Below, piece after piece: positions 1 to 9,712 of a stretch of 22,500 nt of DNA. Both the position numbers and the translations under genes were made by a program. The stretch is from Paulinella micropora (Eukaryota; Cercozoa; Imbricatea; Euglyphida; Paulinellidae), in NCBI GenBank assembly GCA_019918135.1, contig WBZZ01006973.1, positions 152,501 through 175,000 of the forward strand. The letters run 5' to 3'. The notes beneath the pieces are model-generated. The model saw only the letters and a program-made list of their open reading frames with translations. It did not search any database and was not told where the DNA came from. Positions within the stretch are counted from its first letter, which is position 1; each line of letters opens with the position of its first letter.

Positions 1-64
1 AGTTGTTATTAATATTTGTGATTATTAATTTTAAGCCTTAACATGACGGCCCACAAGATCTAGG

Positions 65-86
65 TGAGATAGACAGACAGACAGAC

Positions 87-176
<90 letters not shown>

Positions 177-213
177 ATGGGAAGGTAAGTAGGTAGGTAG
201 GTAGGTAGGTAGG

Positions 214-265
<52 letters not shown>

Positions 266-277
266 AGATAGATAGGA
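65..277. repeat. Compound tetranucleotide microsatellite (GACA/GATA/GTAG)
   Basis: A GACA block passes into a long GATA block, then a short GTAG block near 187-215, then GATA again. The reverse strand gives a long Ile-Tyr-Leu-Ser reading frame that is only a translation of the repeat and not a gene. Simple repeats of this kind are typical of eukaryotic nuclear DNA. Confidence 0.97.
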
Positions 278-890
278 TGTAAAATTTTAAAAGTAGAAAT
301 TTGGACCAGCAGTTGAAACTTCAAGTTATATGCCGGCCCACCCGGTATATAATGGCAATACTTACCGTTCCTGTCTGTCGGTTATCCTTGAACTAGAGAT
401 TTCGGCGTCCCTACTTTAGGTATTCCTCAGTCTTCATATCGCACGGTTAGTACAGTTATCGGTTATTAAATATCGTACTATCGTAAAGTTCAATTAAAAA
501 AAGTTAATCAAGTTACAACATGGCCGCACTTGAACAAGGCTTGAATTCCCTGATGCTATATCATCTATTAATACTACCGGGACATTTAAGTTTTGATACC
601 GTCCCACTTCCATTTTACTATTAATATTGAAGTTACGCTTCCCACTCATCAGTTCCTACAAGTGGCCCAAGTATTGTCACTGCGGCGGTATTGTATTATT
701 AAACGTGTTTACAATATTAATACCGCATGATTCAGTAGTAAAAAAAAACTTGAAACACCGTGGCAGTTGATTGGTATTGTAGGCGCAGATACTCTAACCC
801 AACAACCTCCGCTACCGCACGACCAAAACCAATCTTGCACCACTGTCACAGAATTTTCCCTCAAAAACCGTCTTCTTATTAGTTAGTACA
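278..890. other. Unassigned left flank, no gene seen
   Basis: No open frame of useful length, RNA gene or clear repeat was recognised between the microsatellite and the left LTR. The sequence is moderately AT-rich. I read it as host DNA or older, unrecognisable repeat material. Confidence 0.5.
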
Positions 891-895
891 GTGAA
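891..895. repeat. Putative target-site duplication, left copy
   Basis: GTGAA directly precedes the left LTR end. Its partner GTGAC lies at 9889-9893, so four of five bases match. Five-base duplications are normal for copia integrases. The match also supports the LTR borders chosen here. Confidence 0.65.
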
Positions 896-1084
896 TGTGA
901 GACTAAATAATCCGAGGCTGCCGTATACTTGCTGTGTCCTACAGTAGATACTGTATTGAGAAAAGAGCGCCAGGGGACGGCCCGATTATATACTAGGCCG
1001 GACATACGGTAATGGCTCTACGACACAGATTACATATGCCGGCCCATACTGACTATCCGGTTAATTATATTAATAGGTCTAACA
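896..1084 (-). repeat. 3' LTR of the copia-type element (189 bp)
   Basis: On the minus strand it starts TGTTAGACC and ends GTCTCACA, giving an imperfect 8-bp terminal inverted repeat with TG...CA ends. Against the 5' LTR at 9713-9888 it shows about five substitutions and several small indels, including an extra 12 bases near 997-1008. A TATA-like stretch reading TATATAA on the minus strand lies at about 986-992 and would sit in the LTR promoter region. Confidence 0.92.
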
Positions 1085-1094
1085 CTCCCCCTGG
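1085..1094 (-). promoter_or_regulatory. Polypurine tract for plus-strand priming (copia-type)
   Basis: The minus strand reads CCAGGGGGAG immediately before the TGTTAGA start of the 3' LTR. This is the position and composition expected of the RNase-H-resistant primer used for second-strand synthesis. Confidence 0.88.
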
Positions 1095-1412
1095 ATCAAA
1101 GTAAATTATTAAATTAACTGTAGGACGGTCCCAATACATCTATTCTGTGAAAATTATAAAAACACAGACTTAAAACATAATAATATTACTTACTCTTACC
1201 CTCACTCTCTCCAAGAGGTTATGTCATGGTGGCTACCCGGCTTGCTAGGGCAAGTATGCATCAACTATATTACATACAGGGCAGCTCCCCCCAGTCAAGC
1301 TAGGCCTGGTCGACGAGAAGAGGATTAGGTCCTACGCACCCCCTATCCTATGTTGAGTAACATTATGTATGTAACGCAAGTACGGTATGGTCATAATACA
1401 CACATAATATTG

Positions 1413-1434
1413 ATATATATATATATATATATAT
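1413..1434. repeat. (AT)n dinucleotide run
   Basis: About eleven uninterrupted AT units within the noncoding 3' interior of the copia-type element. Confidence 0.95.
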
Positions 1435-1655
1435 GACGTCGTAAGTAGCCATAATATATAAAAATAAGATATATGATAATGTATCCATCTGTACTATCAA
1501 AAGGTATGATCAACTTGAACTATATGTATCCGGTAGTATGAATTTATACATTTGACAGCGCTTCCCGTAGAGGGGTATAAAAAGAACATAAAATAATATA
1601 ATATATGTATATGAACAAAGACACGATATCTGTAATTATCGGCCTGTCTGGTACA

Positions 1656-1723
1656 TCCGGCTGGTCTGACGTACTTCCGTGTTGTTCCACACTCCCGTGT
1701 GGCACATTCACCGACCAGCCGGA
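1656..1723. repeat. Nested inverted repeat, 68-nt stem-loop
   Basis: The outer arms TCCGGCTGGTC (1656-1666) and GACCAGCCGGA (1713-1723) are perfectly complementary over 11 bp. An inner pair, TGTTCCACAC (1683-1692) and GTGTGGCACA (1697-1706), matches 9 of 10 around a TCCC loop. It lies in the noncoding 3' interior of the copia-type element. Function is unknown; a structured RNA signal or a small inserted element are both possible. Confidence 0.85.
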
Positions 1724-2065
1724 CTCTATGTTGGCTTCTTATAGATTTTTATGTATATAAGTGTATAGAGATAGAAGTTGAAACGAAGCGAGCAAAAGGG
1801 ACGAGATCTACAATTAATTATTGCGATAATGGCCCTTATTTCAGGTTGAAAAACTGAAATGATAGTTAAATCGATTTGACAGCCTGAAAGAGTAGTTAAG
1901 TCTCAAAAATTGCTCATCCCATCATTCTGGGGCCTGTCACTCGCCACCGGGCCCACGTCGGCACTTGTCTATTCGCTCACATGTACAACTTATGTGTAAT
2001 ATGCGAGAAAATTATTGTATTGCTTACCCCGGGAATATAAACGAGGTTTAATATGATGAGCCTTA

Positions 2066-2631
2066 CTAATACGGGAATTGATCGGCTTTTATCCTGAATT
2101 TAGCGCAATTTTCCCTACTAAGCACAACGGAGATTCTTCCGTCCAGGTAATTGAATTTATCTACCGTGAAATGTATTTTGGTGAATACATCTGCGATATT
2201 TTCTTCCGTAGGGACCCGGAATAGTTTGACCTTTCCTTCCCTCACGAATTGTGCTAGAAGCTCTATGTGCTTGGTCCTAGCTTCTCCTAGCCCTCTCTCC
2301 GATAACAATATCGTCCTTCGTTATCCTCGAAGAGAGGGGTAGGACCTTCAAGATTTATTCCGATATCCCGCAAAGTTTGTTGTAATGCGAGAAGTTCTCT
2401 GACTGCCTCATTAGCTGAGACTGTTTCCGACTCTAACGTAGATTGAGCTATTACGGATCGCAGTTTAGAAAACCATGAAATTGGTGTCCCGTTGAATAAA
2501 TAGACGTATCCTGACCTTGATTTTCTCGAGTTTTTATCCCCCGCAAAATCCGAGTCTACAAATCCAACTACTGGTTGTTCCGCGATAATCCTGTCTACAT
2601 TAGCAAGCACTGGTACACTGAACATGTCCAT
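2066..2631 (-). pseudogene. RNase H domain remnant of copia-type pol (frameshifted)
   Basis: RNase H cuts the RNA strand of the RNA-DNA hybrid during reverse transcription. Two minus-strand frames hold consecutive parts of the domain. The first (2631-2287) has GFVDSDFAGD, then SGYVYL, PISWFSK and TLESET, which match the copia block around the first catalytic Asp and the catalytic Glu, and then FEDNEG. The second (2308-2066) has the terminal block KHIELLAQFVREG followed by EENIADVFTK, which ends copia pol. A small indel near 2315-2330 breaks the frame between them. The final stop is at 2066-2068. Confidence 0.88.
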
Positions 2632-2734
2632 TCCGGGTATTGTGGGCTTCTCAATGATATCATCGATTGCATTGACCGCAGCACAAGCTTCTAAGTTGGG
2701 TTACCAGGATTCCGGTGTTTTAGGAACCGAGAAA

Positions 2735-3028
2735 TTAGTTTCCAGTAACTTCCGTAAATTCCGATCCCCTCTCCTGAAAAATAGTGCTCGCGGGCCACAA
2801 GAACATTCGGTGCACCATAGCGTAAGATATCTCCGGGTTAGGGACTTGAGACTTCGCTGCTATGCTCAAAGGGCATATGAGGAGTGGCCGACTGTGCACG
2901 GCCAAAAATATGAGCATTCCTATGAGGCATCTAAGGTCATAGCGTAATAGGCGATGGTCCTTCTTCCAAGGGGCGGGGTTATTGGAAGTGAATGGCGTTT
3001 TAGCCGGTATCTCCTTCATATAACCCAA
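2735..3028 (-). pseudogene. RT-to-RNase H connection remnant of copia-type pol
   Basis: This minus-strand frame carries LRCLIGMLIFLAVHSRPLL and later ISYAMVHRM. They correspond to the copia stretch usually written as YRSLIGSLMYL, TRPDI and the following helix between the polymerase palm/thumb and RNase H. It overlaps the end of the reverse transcriptase frame (3000-3028) in another register, so an indel near 3000-3030 separates them. Another frame change lies between it and the RNase H frame, between 2735 and 2631. Confidence 0.75.
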
Positions 3029-4334
3029 CTCCTAAAATCAACAGCTCATACTTACGCTGATGCAAAGCAATCCCCTTTTCAGTCTGGATGATCTGGATAT
3101 TTTTGAATTCAGTAGCCTTGCCTAGGTCCTTGCACCGAAAGCCTCTCTTTTCAAACAGTTTCACCATCCTGGCGTGTTTTTCTTGAGATGCGGCGTGACA
3201 GCTATCATCAACATGAAAAGACACCAGTTGGGTAGTTTGTGGACTAATCCCATGTTTTACGAAAGAGGCCCTGTCTAACGTGAGTGGCTTGAATTCGTGT
3301 TCCGTAATGAGCTCCCCAGACAGCACGTCGTACCAAAGACGGCCTGCCTCCGGATGTCCGTATAGGGCCCTCTTCAGAAGCCAGACATAGTCTGCCGTCT
3401 GAAATTCTGCCAGCGGTTGGACATATATGTCATATGGGAGATTCGCGTGCAAGTAAGCGGTCGTGAAATCAATCAGCCGTAAGTCTATTCCGAAAAAGGC
3501 TGCATAGGCTACCATGAGCAAAATGGTCCTGTGCTGGGCAGTAGGGGAGTAAGTCTTTTTAGGGTTGTACTGAGCGTAAGCTTTCAGGAGGTCCCCTCTT
3601 AGGGTTATCAGGGCTTTACGGAATTCATCCGCAGTACCTTGTTGTTTTACAGTGTCCATCCATTTTATAGGAATGATTGGTGTGCCCGACATTTTCGCTA
3701 CGCTCACTTTTCGCCAAACAAACGCCTTTAGTTCTTTGAGCTGTTCGAATTCTTTCTGTCTAGCTTGTTTACGGTCTTTTGGTTTGTGTACTACGGGGAA
3801 TTCCGGGAATTTCTCACTTACGAGGCAATACTCCGCCCGATTTTCCTCCCGGGCACATACCGCGACATGAGCCCTCGCGCTTTTTCCCGTGATAATGTTT
3901 TCACTCGAAATTTCTGCCTGTTCGTGTGATCTCCATTCCGGTTTATGCGCTGCTCTCTGCACCTCTACCTCTCCCTCTCCCCCTCGGCAAATGCAAATTC
4001 TGAGGTGACCTCAACCCCGTTGAGATGGTTTTGTGTTGGTCGATAAGGGTGGTGGTGCGGATATGGCTTTTTGCTCACGAGATTTGGGTATTGGTTCTGT
4101 CTGTTGCGGGACTTTGGCGTATTTGATGATTTCTGTGTCTAATATCTTATCTGTGACGCCATCGTCAAACATGACACTATGCGCGGGAAAGCGTTTAGAT
4201 TTACGGGTAACAGGAACAGGCGGGGCTGTTGTTGTCCCCCGTCGTATCGCCGTCTCCCATTTGTCCCCGTAAATTAATCTAGCCCACTGCTCCCCGAAAG
4301 CCCTTGCCGGTATTTCCACGTACGTTCCGGACAA
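3000..4334 (-). pseudogene. Reverse transcriptase of copia-type pol, interrupted
   Basis: This is the RNA-dependent DNA polymerase of the element. The main open stretch is 3962-3000. It carries PIIPIKWM (copia KARLVAKG region), LIDFTTAYLHANL with the first catalytic Asp at about 3470, ALYGHPEAGRLWY, and SFHVDD with the catalytic Asp pair near 3207-3212, equivalent to YVDD. The same register continues upstream to 4334 after one TGA at 4011-4013, and another TGA lies at 4338-4340. The 4011-4334 part is the low-complexity linker between integrase and polymerase. The assigned start of the 3962 frame is a GTG and has no biological meaning, because the original product was a polyprotein. Confidence 0.92.
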
Positions 4335-4340
4335 TTGTCA

Positions 4341-5714
4341 TTTTTCTTTGGGCTTACGCCCCCTTCTTGCTTTCTTTATCTCCCCTTGCTCATCACTCGG
4401 CTGGGCAACTTTGGGACTCGGAGGCTCTAAGGGGGCGGGCTCGTGCTCACGAACCGGTCCCTCTTCTGCCTCACTATCCTCGTCAGTTTGCGGAGCGTGG
4501 AGTGACTCATCAGGGGGATTCCTGAGTAAGGATCGGAGCGGGAGGGATACTTCCTACCGGGGGACCTCCTCCCCCTGCCGGAATCTCCCCTCCCGGGTCC
4601 TCCCCTGAAACGGTTCCTTGATCTTCTGGGGTCATTTGTTGCGATAGGGGAGGGGGGGGGGGGCTGTTGCCAATCAACAGAAAACATCTCACCCTCAACA
4701 TCATCTCTTTCGAGAGACTTGGATGCCCCCCTCTTTCCCAGCCTGCAAACGTCAAAGATAACATCACGGACATTACCGAATATTTTCCTCGCGACCGGAT
4801 CGTATACGCGATAATACCCGTTGTTTCTGTCATACCCGAGAAATAAAACTTTTCTCCCCCTCTCACCTGTTCCCCTCTTTGCGTCTACTTTCATGTACGC
4901 CAAACATCCAATAGGGCGCAATTGACGCAAAAGGGGTTTTCTCTTATGAACAACTTCATAAGGAGATTTCCCCTTAAAAGGGCCGCGGGCAAGGGGTAAG
5001 AGTTTTCCAAAATAAGTGGAAGCTTTCTCCGTCTCAGTCCACATGGACTCAGGAAGATCGGCGTCGCTAAGAACCGCCCTTGCGGGTCCGCCGCACGTCT
5101 GGTGGGCTCGTTCTATTTTAGCAACCACCTGTTTCTCCCCCGTCGGAGCCTCAAGGAGGACTGGTTGATTTGTATCAATCCAAGTCTGAAACTCCTTGTA
5201 CTTACCATATTCCTGGTCACAAGTCAAGAATTTCACTTTTCTTCCTGTATGCCGTTCGAAGAAGGCAACGGCCTTAAGGAAGCATGTGAAAAACTCATTC
5301 TTATGTCTCAGATAATAGTCTAACTCAAACCCAGATGCAAGAAATTTGACGGTGAACTAAGTACTTTTTCCCGTCCCACGATAAGGTATTCCACCAACCC
5401 TGAGTATCCATTGATATGTGGACCCCAGGATGGCGTTCTACCGCATGGTGGTTGTCTTTGAAATGGGGCACTCTGTTTATCTTATTCTTTAAGCACCACT
5501 CGCATCTCATTACTCGTTCCCTCCACTCCCTCCCCACTATCTTTACTCCCATATAGTTGGCCATTCGCTCCATGGCTTTTACCCCTCTGTGCTTACACAT
5601 ACGATGGAACACAGTGGCATATATGTTTTCATGATAGTGAGGACGAACGACAGGACATAAAGCTTTACTACCTAGCGCTTTATCTCCCTTACTCTCAGCC
5701 CTCATCTTTCTCAT
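4341..5714 (-). pseudogene. Integrase of copia-type pol, frameshifted
   Basis: Integrase joins the cDNA to host DNA. The frame from 5714 holds an HHCC zinc-binding domain (FHRMCKH, then CEWCLKNK) and the first catalytic Asp in ISMDTQGW. A frameshift near 5330-5345 moves to another register, which enters the 5236 frame. This has Asp in LTCDQEYG (about 5218) and Glu in AKIERAHQT (about 5113), 34 residues apart and close to the D(35)E rule, then KSPYEVVHKRKP and FLGYDRNNGYYRVYDP, typical of the copia integrase C-terminus. A run of 12 G (4652-4663; proline codons on the minus strand) probably caused the next frame change, and another lies near 4510. The tail is Pro/Glu-rich linker. Confidence 0.9.
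4652..4663. repeat. Homopolymer run of 12 G
   Basis: Twelve consecutive G on the plus strand, preceded by GGGGA. They encode prolines on the minus strand in the integrase-RT linker. The best coding register changes at this run, consistent with length slippage. Confidence 0.95.
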
Positions 5715-5717
5715 GAT

Positions 5718-7047
5718 CTATCTCAGTAGAGTAGGGTACGTATCTATTAGGTACGTCACATCGCCAACCACAAATACACGGTGACAACAAACAGTACACG
5801 TCATGATATGTAGGTGGGTTGGTTTTCTGAGAAAGATGAGAGGTGGGTTGTCAAGCTTGTCCCCCCGAGTTCGACGTGTCATCATCGTCGGACTTGTGAC
5901 GGAGGGCGTAGTAGTAGAGGGATCTGTGGGCTCATACCACTCGTTAGGATTGAGAGGTGGGGTGCCCGGGGCATCAAACACCGTCAAGTGGTTTGGGAGT
6001 GCTCTCCCTCTAGCCACGATTTGGTCTTCCGTAATAAGAATGGGCTTTCTGAGCACTATCACTTGATTGTTTTGGTGTATGACGGCAAAACCCTTACGAA
6101 CCCATGCCGAAGTAGCCACTAACCCGTATTTTAGGTGCGGGTTGTAGGTAGTGTGGGCATCAAGGACATTGACTTCTTCCCCATGAGCTCCCGACAGATT
6201 CATTAAAACCTTCCCTTTGTACTCGGTTCTAATGCTCCCTTTTGCTATTCGGAATTTCTGTGGAGCCCTCTTAAGACTGACAAACGTAGACCTATCTGGA
6301 GACTGTGTTTCGCTTGCACCACTATCGTACCCACACTATATTGCTGCTGTCAGTTTTGTGGTCAGAGTTATTGTCCAGCAACATGAGAGAGCATTCAGAG
6401 TGTGGTTTGTCTTGTTCGAGGAATGAAGTGGTGGTGTCTGTGTCTGATGGACTTTGGGGCTCGTCTTCTTCCGGAGGTGTCACGCCACCCAACACAGCCT
6501 CGAGATCCTCTACCTCCTTTACCATGTAAGGGAAAGATGAAACGATGCCCCGTGCAAACTGGTTGTTATGTTTGGTAGCAAGAGTAAGGATGCAATCATA
6601 CATGGCATAATATAACTCTGTATAGAATTCGTCATATTCTCCCTCCTGGCTCGTAATCAACCCATCTGTCACTGTTCTACTCTTAAGCCCCTGATTGAGA
6701 GCAGTAACCAACCGTTGTATTTCTTCAATGGGGGGTAGTCCTCCACCTCTTAACACTCGTTTTCCGTCCCTTACCCAAACGTTACTATCCTCAGCACTAC
6801 CTGGCTCTCCTTCTTCCATGACCACAGGAGGTCCAAATAAAGATGATGAGGACGTATTAGGTAGTACAGTGGTAGGTTGAGAAGACGACGTGTGAGTCAA
6901 AGTTGGTACAGACAAAGGAGGTACAGACAATCCACCCCCTACTGCTCCCCCTACCCCTACTCCTACTCCCCCTACTCCTACTTCTCCTACTCCTACTCCT
7001 ACTCCCCCTGCTCCTACTCCCCCTACTCCTTCCCCTATTTCTCCCAC
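5718..7047 (-). pseudogene. Aspartic protease region of copia-type pol, frameshifted
   Basis: This part of the polyprotein should release the mature proteins. The frame 7047-6322 starts in Gly/Val-rich repeats, has a helical segment near LPPIEEIQRLVTALNQ and ends just before the active site. One base shift at about 6322-6330 brings YDSGASE into register at about 6310-6328; DSGAS is the retropepsin active-site signature. The following frame, 6203-5718, has GRALPNHLTVFDAPG and a Pro/Thr-rich tail, and ends at a TAG (5718-5720). Beyond that TAG the same register runs straight into integrase. Only one DSGAS motif is seen, as expected for a homodimeric retropepsin. Confidence 0.8.
6938..7045 (-). 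repeat. CCTACT-type minisatellite inside copia-type coding DNA
   Basis: Variants of CCTACT and CCCCTACT recur. Read on the minus strand they code an irregular Gly-Val repeat upstream of the protease. It adjoins the (GTA)n run at 7058-7105. Confidence 0.9.
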
Positions 7048-7057
7048 TCCTTCTGTG

Positions 7058-7060
7058 GAT

Positions 7061-7103
<43 letters not shown>

Positions 7104-7105
7104 AA
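7058..7105. repeat. (GTA)n trinucleotide microsatellite
   Basis: About fifteen GTA units. On the minus strand, in the register of the protease frame, they code a run of threonine. In another register they code leucine, which is a shadow frame. Confidence 0.95.
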
Positions 7106-7167
7106 GTAGTAGATGTGCGAAGAGATGTAGTTGTGTTGCTGGATTGAGCAGGGTTGACGCTTTCTCT

Positions 7168-7985
7168 CTACAAAGTGATGTGTGTAAACAAAGTGGCGGG
7201 TTCGTAATACATAGCATCATGGGGAGGGAGCAATCCTAAGTTCAGTTTTTCCCTGTACTTACTCAATATCTCCCCTCTCTTCCTTTCTTGATCAGCATGA
7301 AGCGAACAAAAGTCATGGTCTATCAGTCTAGCAGCACACTTCCCACCTTGCACCCCTTCCTCGCCGCCCCCAATCTCCACGAGCACCTAACCCCTGTATC
7401 TGGCACTGTCGCCTCACACTGCTTGCTGCTTGTGACATGACAGTCAACTACACGTACTGGTCTACCGTGGAGGTTGAGGGGTGGGCCACCTACTTCTCGT
7501 AACTTGACTGGGTTGTATTTTTTCACGAGTAATTTTACGTACCCTACCCTTGTACGTCTGAGGGCCCAATTCCCTTCCAAATGTATGATTTGGTTTAGGG
7601 GAGTTGGGTCGCCAGCCATATCAAGGGTGGTCAAAAACTTATTCTCGTGAAGGGGTGGAATAGTGGGGCGAGTGTGTGCGGAGTCGTTTTGTGTAGATGA
7701 TGCATGTCCTTTCTGCTCTCCTCCACGCACACTACCCTCAACACCTCCACCCCCTCTACTTCTTGCGCCAGGTGGCTTAGATGCGTGAGATAAAAGTGGC
7801 ATGGGGGTGTTGGCTGAAGATGGGGGGTGGTCTTCCTCCACATACATACCACTATCATCTTCTCTTTCTCTCCCCATGATCATAATGGCAATGTGGTGGA
7901 ATCCACCACATCTCACCATCCACTTCTGAATCTTCTTCAGACTCAGAAGGAGACTGGTTAGTTGGGGGTTCATCTTCTTCTTCAC
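7168..7985 (-). pseudogene. Linker with Cys/His cluster between copia-type Gag and protease
   Basis: Two consecutive frames (7985-7323 and 7386-7168) hold a segment I cannot match to a standard copia domain. The first has HLEGNWALRRTRVGYVKLL and then QCEATVPDTGVRCSW; the second has CAARLIDHDFCSLH. Together, across an indel near 7323-7386, the spacing of Cys and His resembles short zinc-binding modules with a C...G.RC...FC..H pattern. The second frame stays in register with the protease frame apart from one TAG at 7168-7170, so this was part of one polyprotein. The overlap with the gag frame (7855-7985) marks a further frame change. The zinc-binding role is inferred from residue pattern only. 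Confidence 0.6.
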
Positions 7986-9359
7986 TTTCAGAGTGAGAGG
8001 GTGAGTTAGAGGAGTCGGATGATTCAGCGTTTAGGCTTATCATTTTCTTCTTTTTAATGAAGTCTGCTGCTTTCAGCTTTCGTCTCTCTCCTGTGCTGCC
8101 TTCCTTCTTCTTCTTCTTTGCTCCTTCCTCTTCTTTCTTCTTGTGTCTGTCTGTCTTCTCACTCTGACTGTCCTCTCTCTTCTCCTTCCCACGCAACTTC
8201 TCAGAGACCCTAGTTCTCCTTCTTATGAGGCATTTCAAGGGACCGTGTCCGTCCTTGGGACAGTCCTTGAGCTGACATCTGACAGAAAGCAATCTTATGG
8301 TCAGGGGACAGACAGTTCCACAAATACTGTCCTCCCCCTCACCATAAGCCTGTGGTAACTTGCTCTTCTTCTTGCCCTGAGCTATTCCTGCTACTGTGTT
8401 GATAGTGATAGGGTCGCTCTTAGAGCTACCAGATTCATAGAGTTTACGCATTCTAGTTTCTGATACGTTGCTCTGAGCTAGCTGCTCTACTACCTTGATA
8501 AATTCAGGCAGCTTGGGCCTTTGAGTAGGTAAGAGAGGACACCAAGTGTTACGATAGTAGGCTTGATAGACAGGTAGGTGTTGTAATTTCTTCATGATCA
8601 TGCCTGTCTTCATCATCTCTGGTATCACTCCCATCGTCTTCTCCTGTGTTTTGATAGACGTGAGATAGTCAGCTAGCCAGCTACTCACCTCACTAACCTT
8701 CTTAGGGTACGAATGGCATAGCTTTTCCTGGTCCTCTTCAAACCTTATGAGGTCAAGACCTCCATAATGTTTTTTGAGGGCGAGGAAACACTTTACACCG
8801 TCCGTATCCCCCTGCCTCATTATAGTCATCACCTTCCTATCGTGAGCACATGATTGGAGTAGAGCAATCTGTTTAGCTTAGCTTCTTTCTCTCTCATGTA
8901 ATATCTGGCTCCCAATTGTAATGTAAATAGCGGCGACGGTTTACTCCCCCACGTCAACACTGGTATTTTGGATTTTTGATCCGTAGGTATAGCAGTGGCG
9001 GTGGCAGACTCTGAGGCAGTTCTTGCACTTACAGTTTCTTGACCCTCTTCTTTCTTTCCCTTGTCTTTCTCCTCTACCTTTACTACTGTCTCCTCTTCGT
9101 CCTCTTCGTCCTCTTCGTCTCCCTCTTCCTTTGTAGGTGATTTGAAGGGTGCATCTGAAGGAGATTCAGGTCGTGCAGGTAGTTGTATAGGTTTGGCTAA
9201 GGGATGAGTCTCAAAGCCCGGAATTATGGAAAGGATTTCTGGGTGTGTGACACCTATAACTGATGTAAAGATGTACTCAAACAACTCCCATTCTTTTCCA
9301 TGATTGAACTTTGGAGGCTCTAGCCTCATTTTTACTAAGTCAGAACCTTGATACGCCAT
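7855..9359 (-). pseudogene. Gag of copia-type element, frameshifted
   Basis: Gag would form the virus-like particle around the element RNA. The first ATG in the right register is at 9359, followed by KMRLEPPKFNHGKEWELFEY, similar to the opening of copia Gag. An acidic Glu/Asp stretch follows. A frameshift near 8855-8885 leads into the 8832-7855 frame, which has YGGLDLIRFEEDQEKL and EVSSWLADYLTSIK, typical of the copia UBN2-type Gag core. Downstream, CQLKDCPKDGHGPLKC is an atypical zinc knuckle, with Cys-x4-Cys-x4-His-x4-Cys in place of Cys-x2-Cys. Lys-rich and Ser/Glu-rich tails follow. Confidence 0.82.
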
Positions 9360-9481
9360 ATTGTTCGGGCGTACCAAGGGCGGAAGGTAGGAGGGAGGCT
9401 CGACTACCAATGTTGCTTTCTCTGTGGCCCGGGTAGAGAAGCGAGATGGAGTTACGAAATGGTTAGTTATACTAGCGACTA

Positions 9482-9642
9482 GGTGGCAGCCTTCCGCACA
9501 GTCCACTTAGTGTAACTGGTGGTAGCCTTCCGCACACACACCAGACTGGTGGTAGCCTTCCGCATACACACCAGATTTGAATATTTGGTGACGGCCTTCC
9601 GCACGTACACCTGTTTGTATTTTCGGTGGCAGCCTTCCGCAC
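9482..9642 (-). repeat. Five diverged tandem repeats in the copia-type 5' leader
   Basis: An 18-bp unit, GGTGGYAGCCTTCCGCAC on the plus strand, occurs at 9482-9499, 9518-9535, 9548-9565, 9587-9604 and 9625-9642. Steps are 36, 30, 39 and 38 bases, with variable spacers. The array lies between the primer-binding site (9712) and the first gag ATG (9359), in the untranslated leader of the element RNA. The translated version (CGRLPP repeats) is a shadow frame. Confidence 0.92.
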
Positions 9643-9700
9643 GCCCCGATAGTACGTAATAAGTGAATAAAGTCTACTAGACCTACCGTTCACGCTACAA

Positions 9701-9712
9701 GGCTCTATAACC
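9701..9712 (-). promoter_or_regulatory. Putative primer-binding site, half-tRNA type
   Basis: The minus strand reads GGTTATAGAGCC directly after the 5' LTR. It does not start with TGG, so it does not match a mature tRNA 3' end. It resembles the complement of the anticodon stem-loop of initiator tRNA-Met (GGTTATGAGCC in some eukaryotes) with one extra A. Drosophila copia and relatives are known to prime from a cleaved initiator tRNA at this site. The assignment is inference. Confidence 0.55.

Larger units (their letters stand above)
1085..2065 (-). other. Noncoding 3' internal region of the copia-type element
   Basis: About 980 bases separate the RNase H stop from the polypurine tract. No coding frame was found. 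The stretch is AT-rich. It holds an AT dinucleotide run at 1413-1434, a strong nested hairpin at 1656-1723 and a small 7-bp hairpin (ATTTCAG/CTGAAAT, 1838-1860). Such a long 3' noncoding interior is unusual for copia elements. Confidence 0.7.

Noticed and set aside
31..324. Minus-strand frame of repeated Ile-Tyr-Leu-Ser
   Set aside because: It is only the translation of the GATA/GTAG microsatellite.
331..342. TATGCCGGCCCA shared with the copia-type LTR, suggesting a further LTR fragment
   Set aside because: Only about 12 bases match and the neighbouring sequence does not follow the LTR order.
7060..7110. GTA repeat considered as a CRISPR-like or regulatory array
   Set aside because: It is a plain trinucleotide microsatellite without spacers.
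9472..9693. Minus-strand frame with a repeated CGRLPP peptide
   Set aside because: It is an untranslated-leader repeat array with no suitable start. The conserved unit is better explained at the DNA or RNA level.
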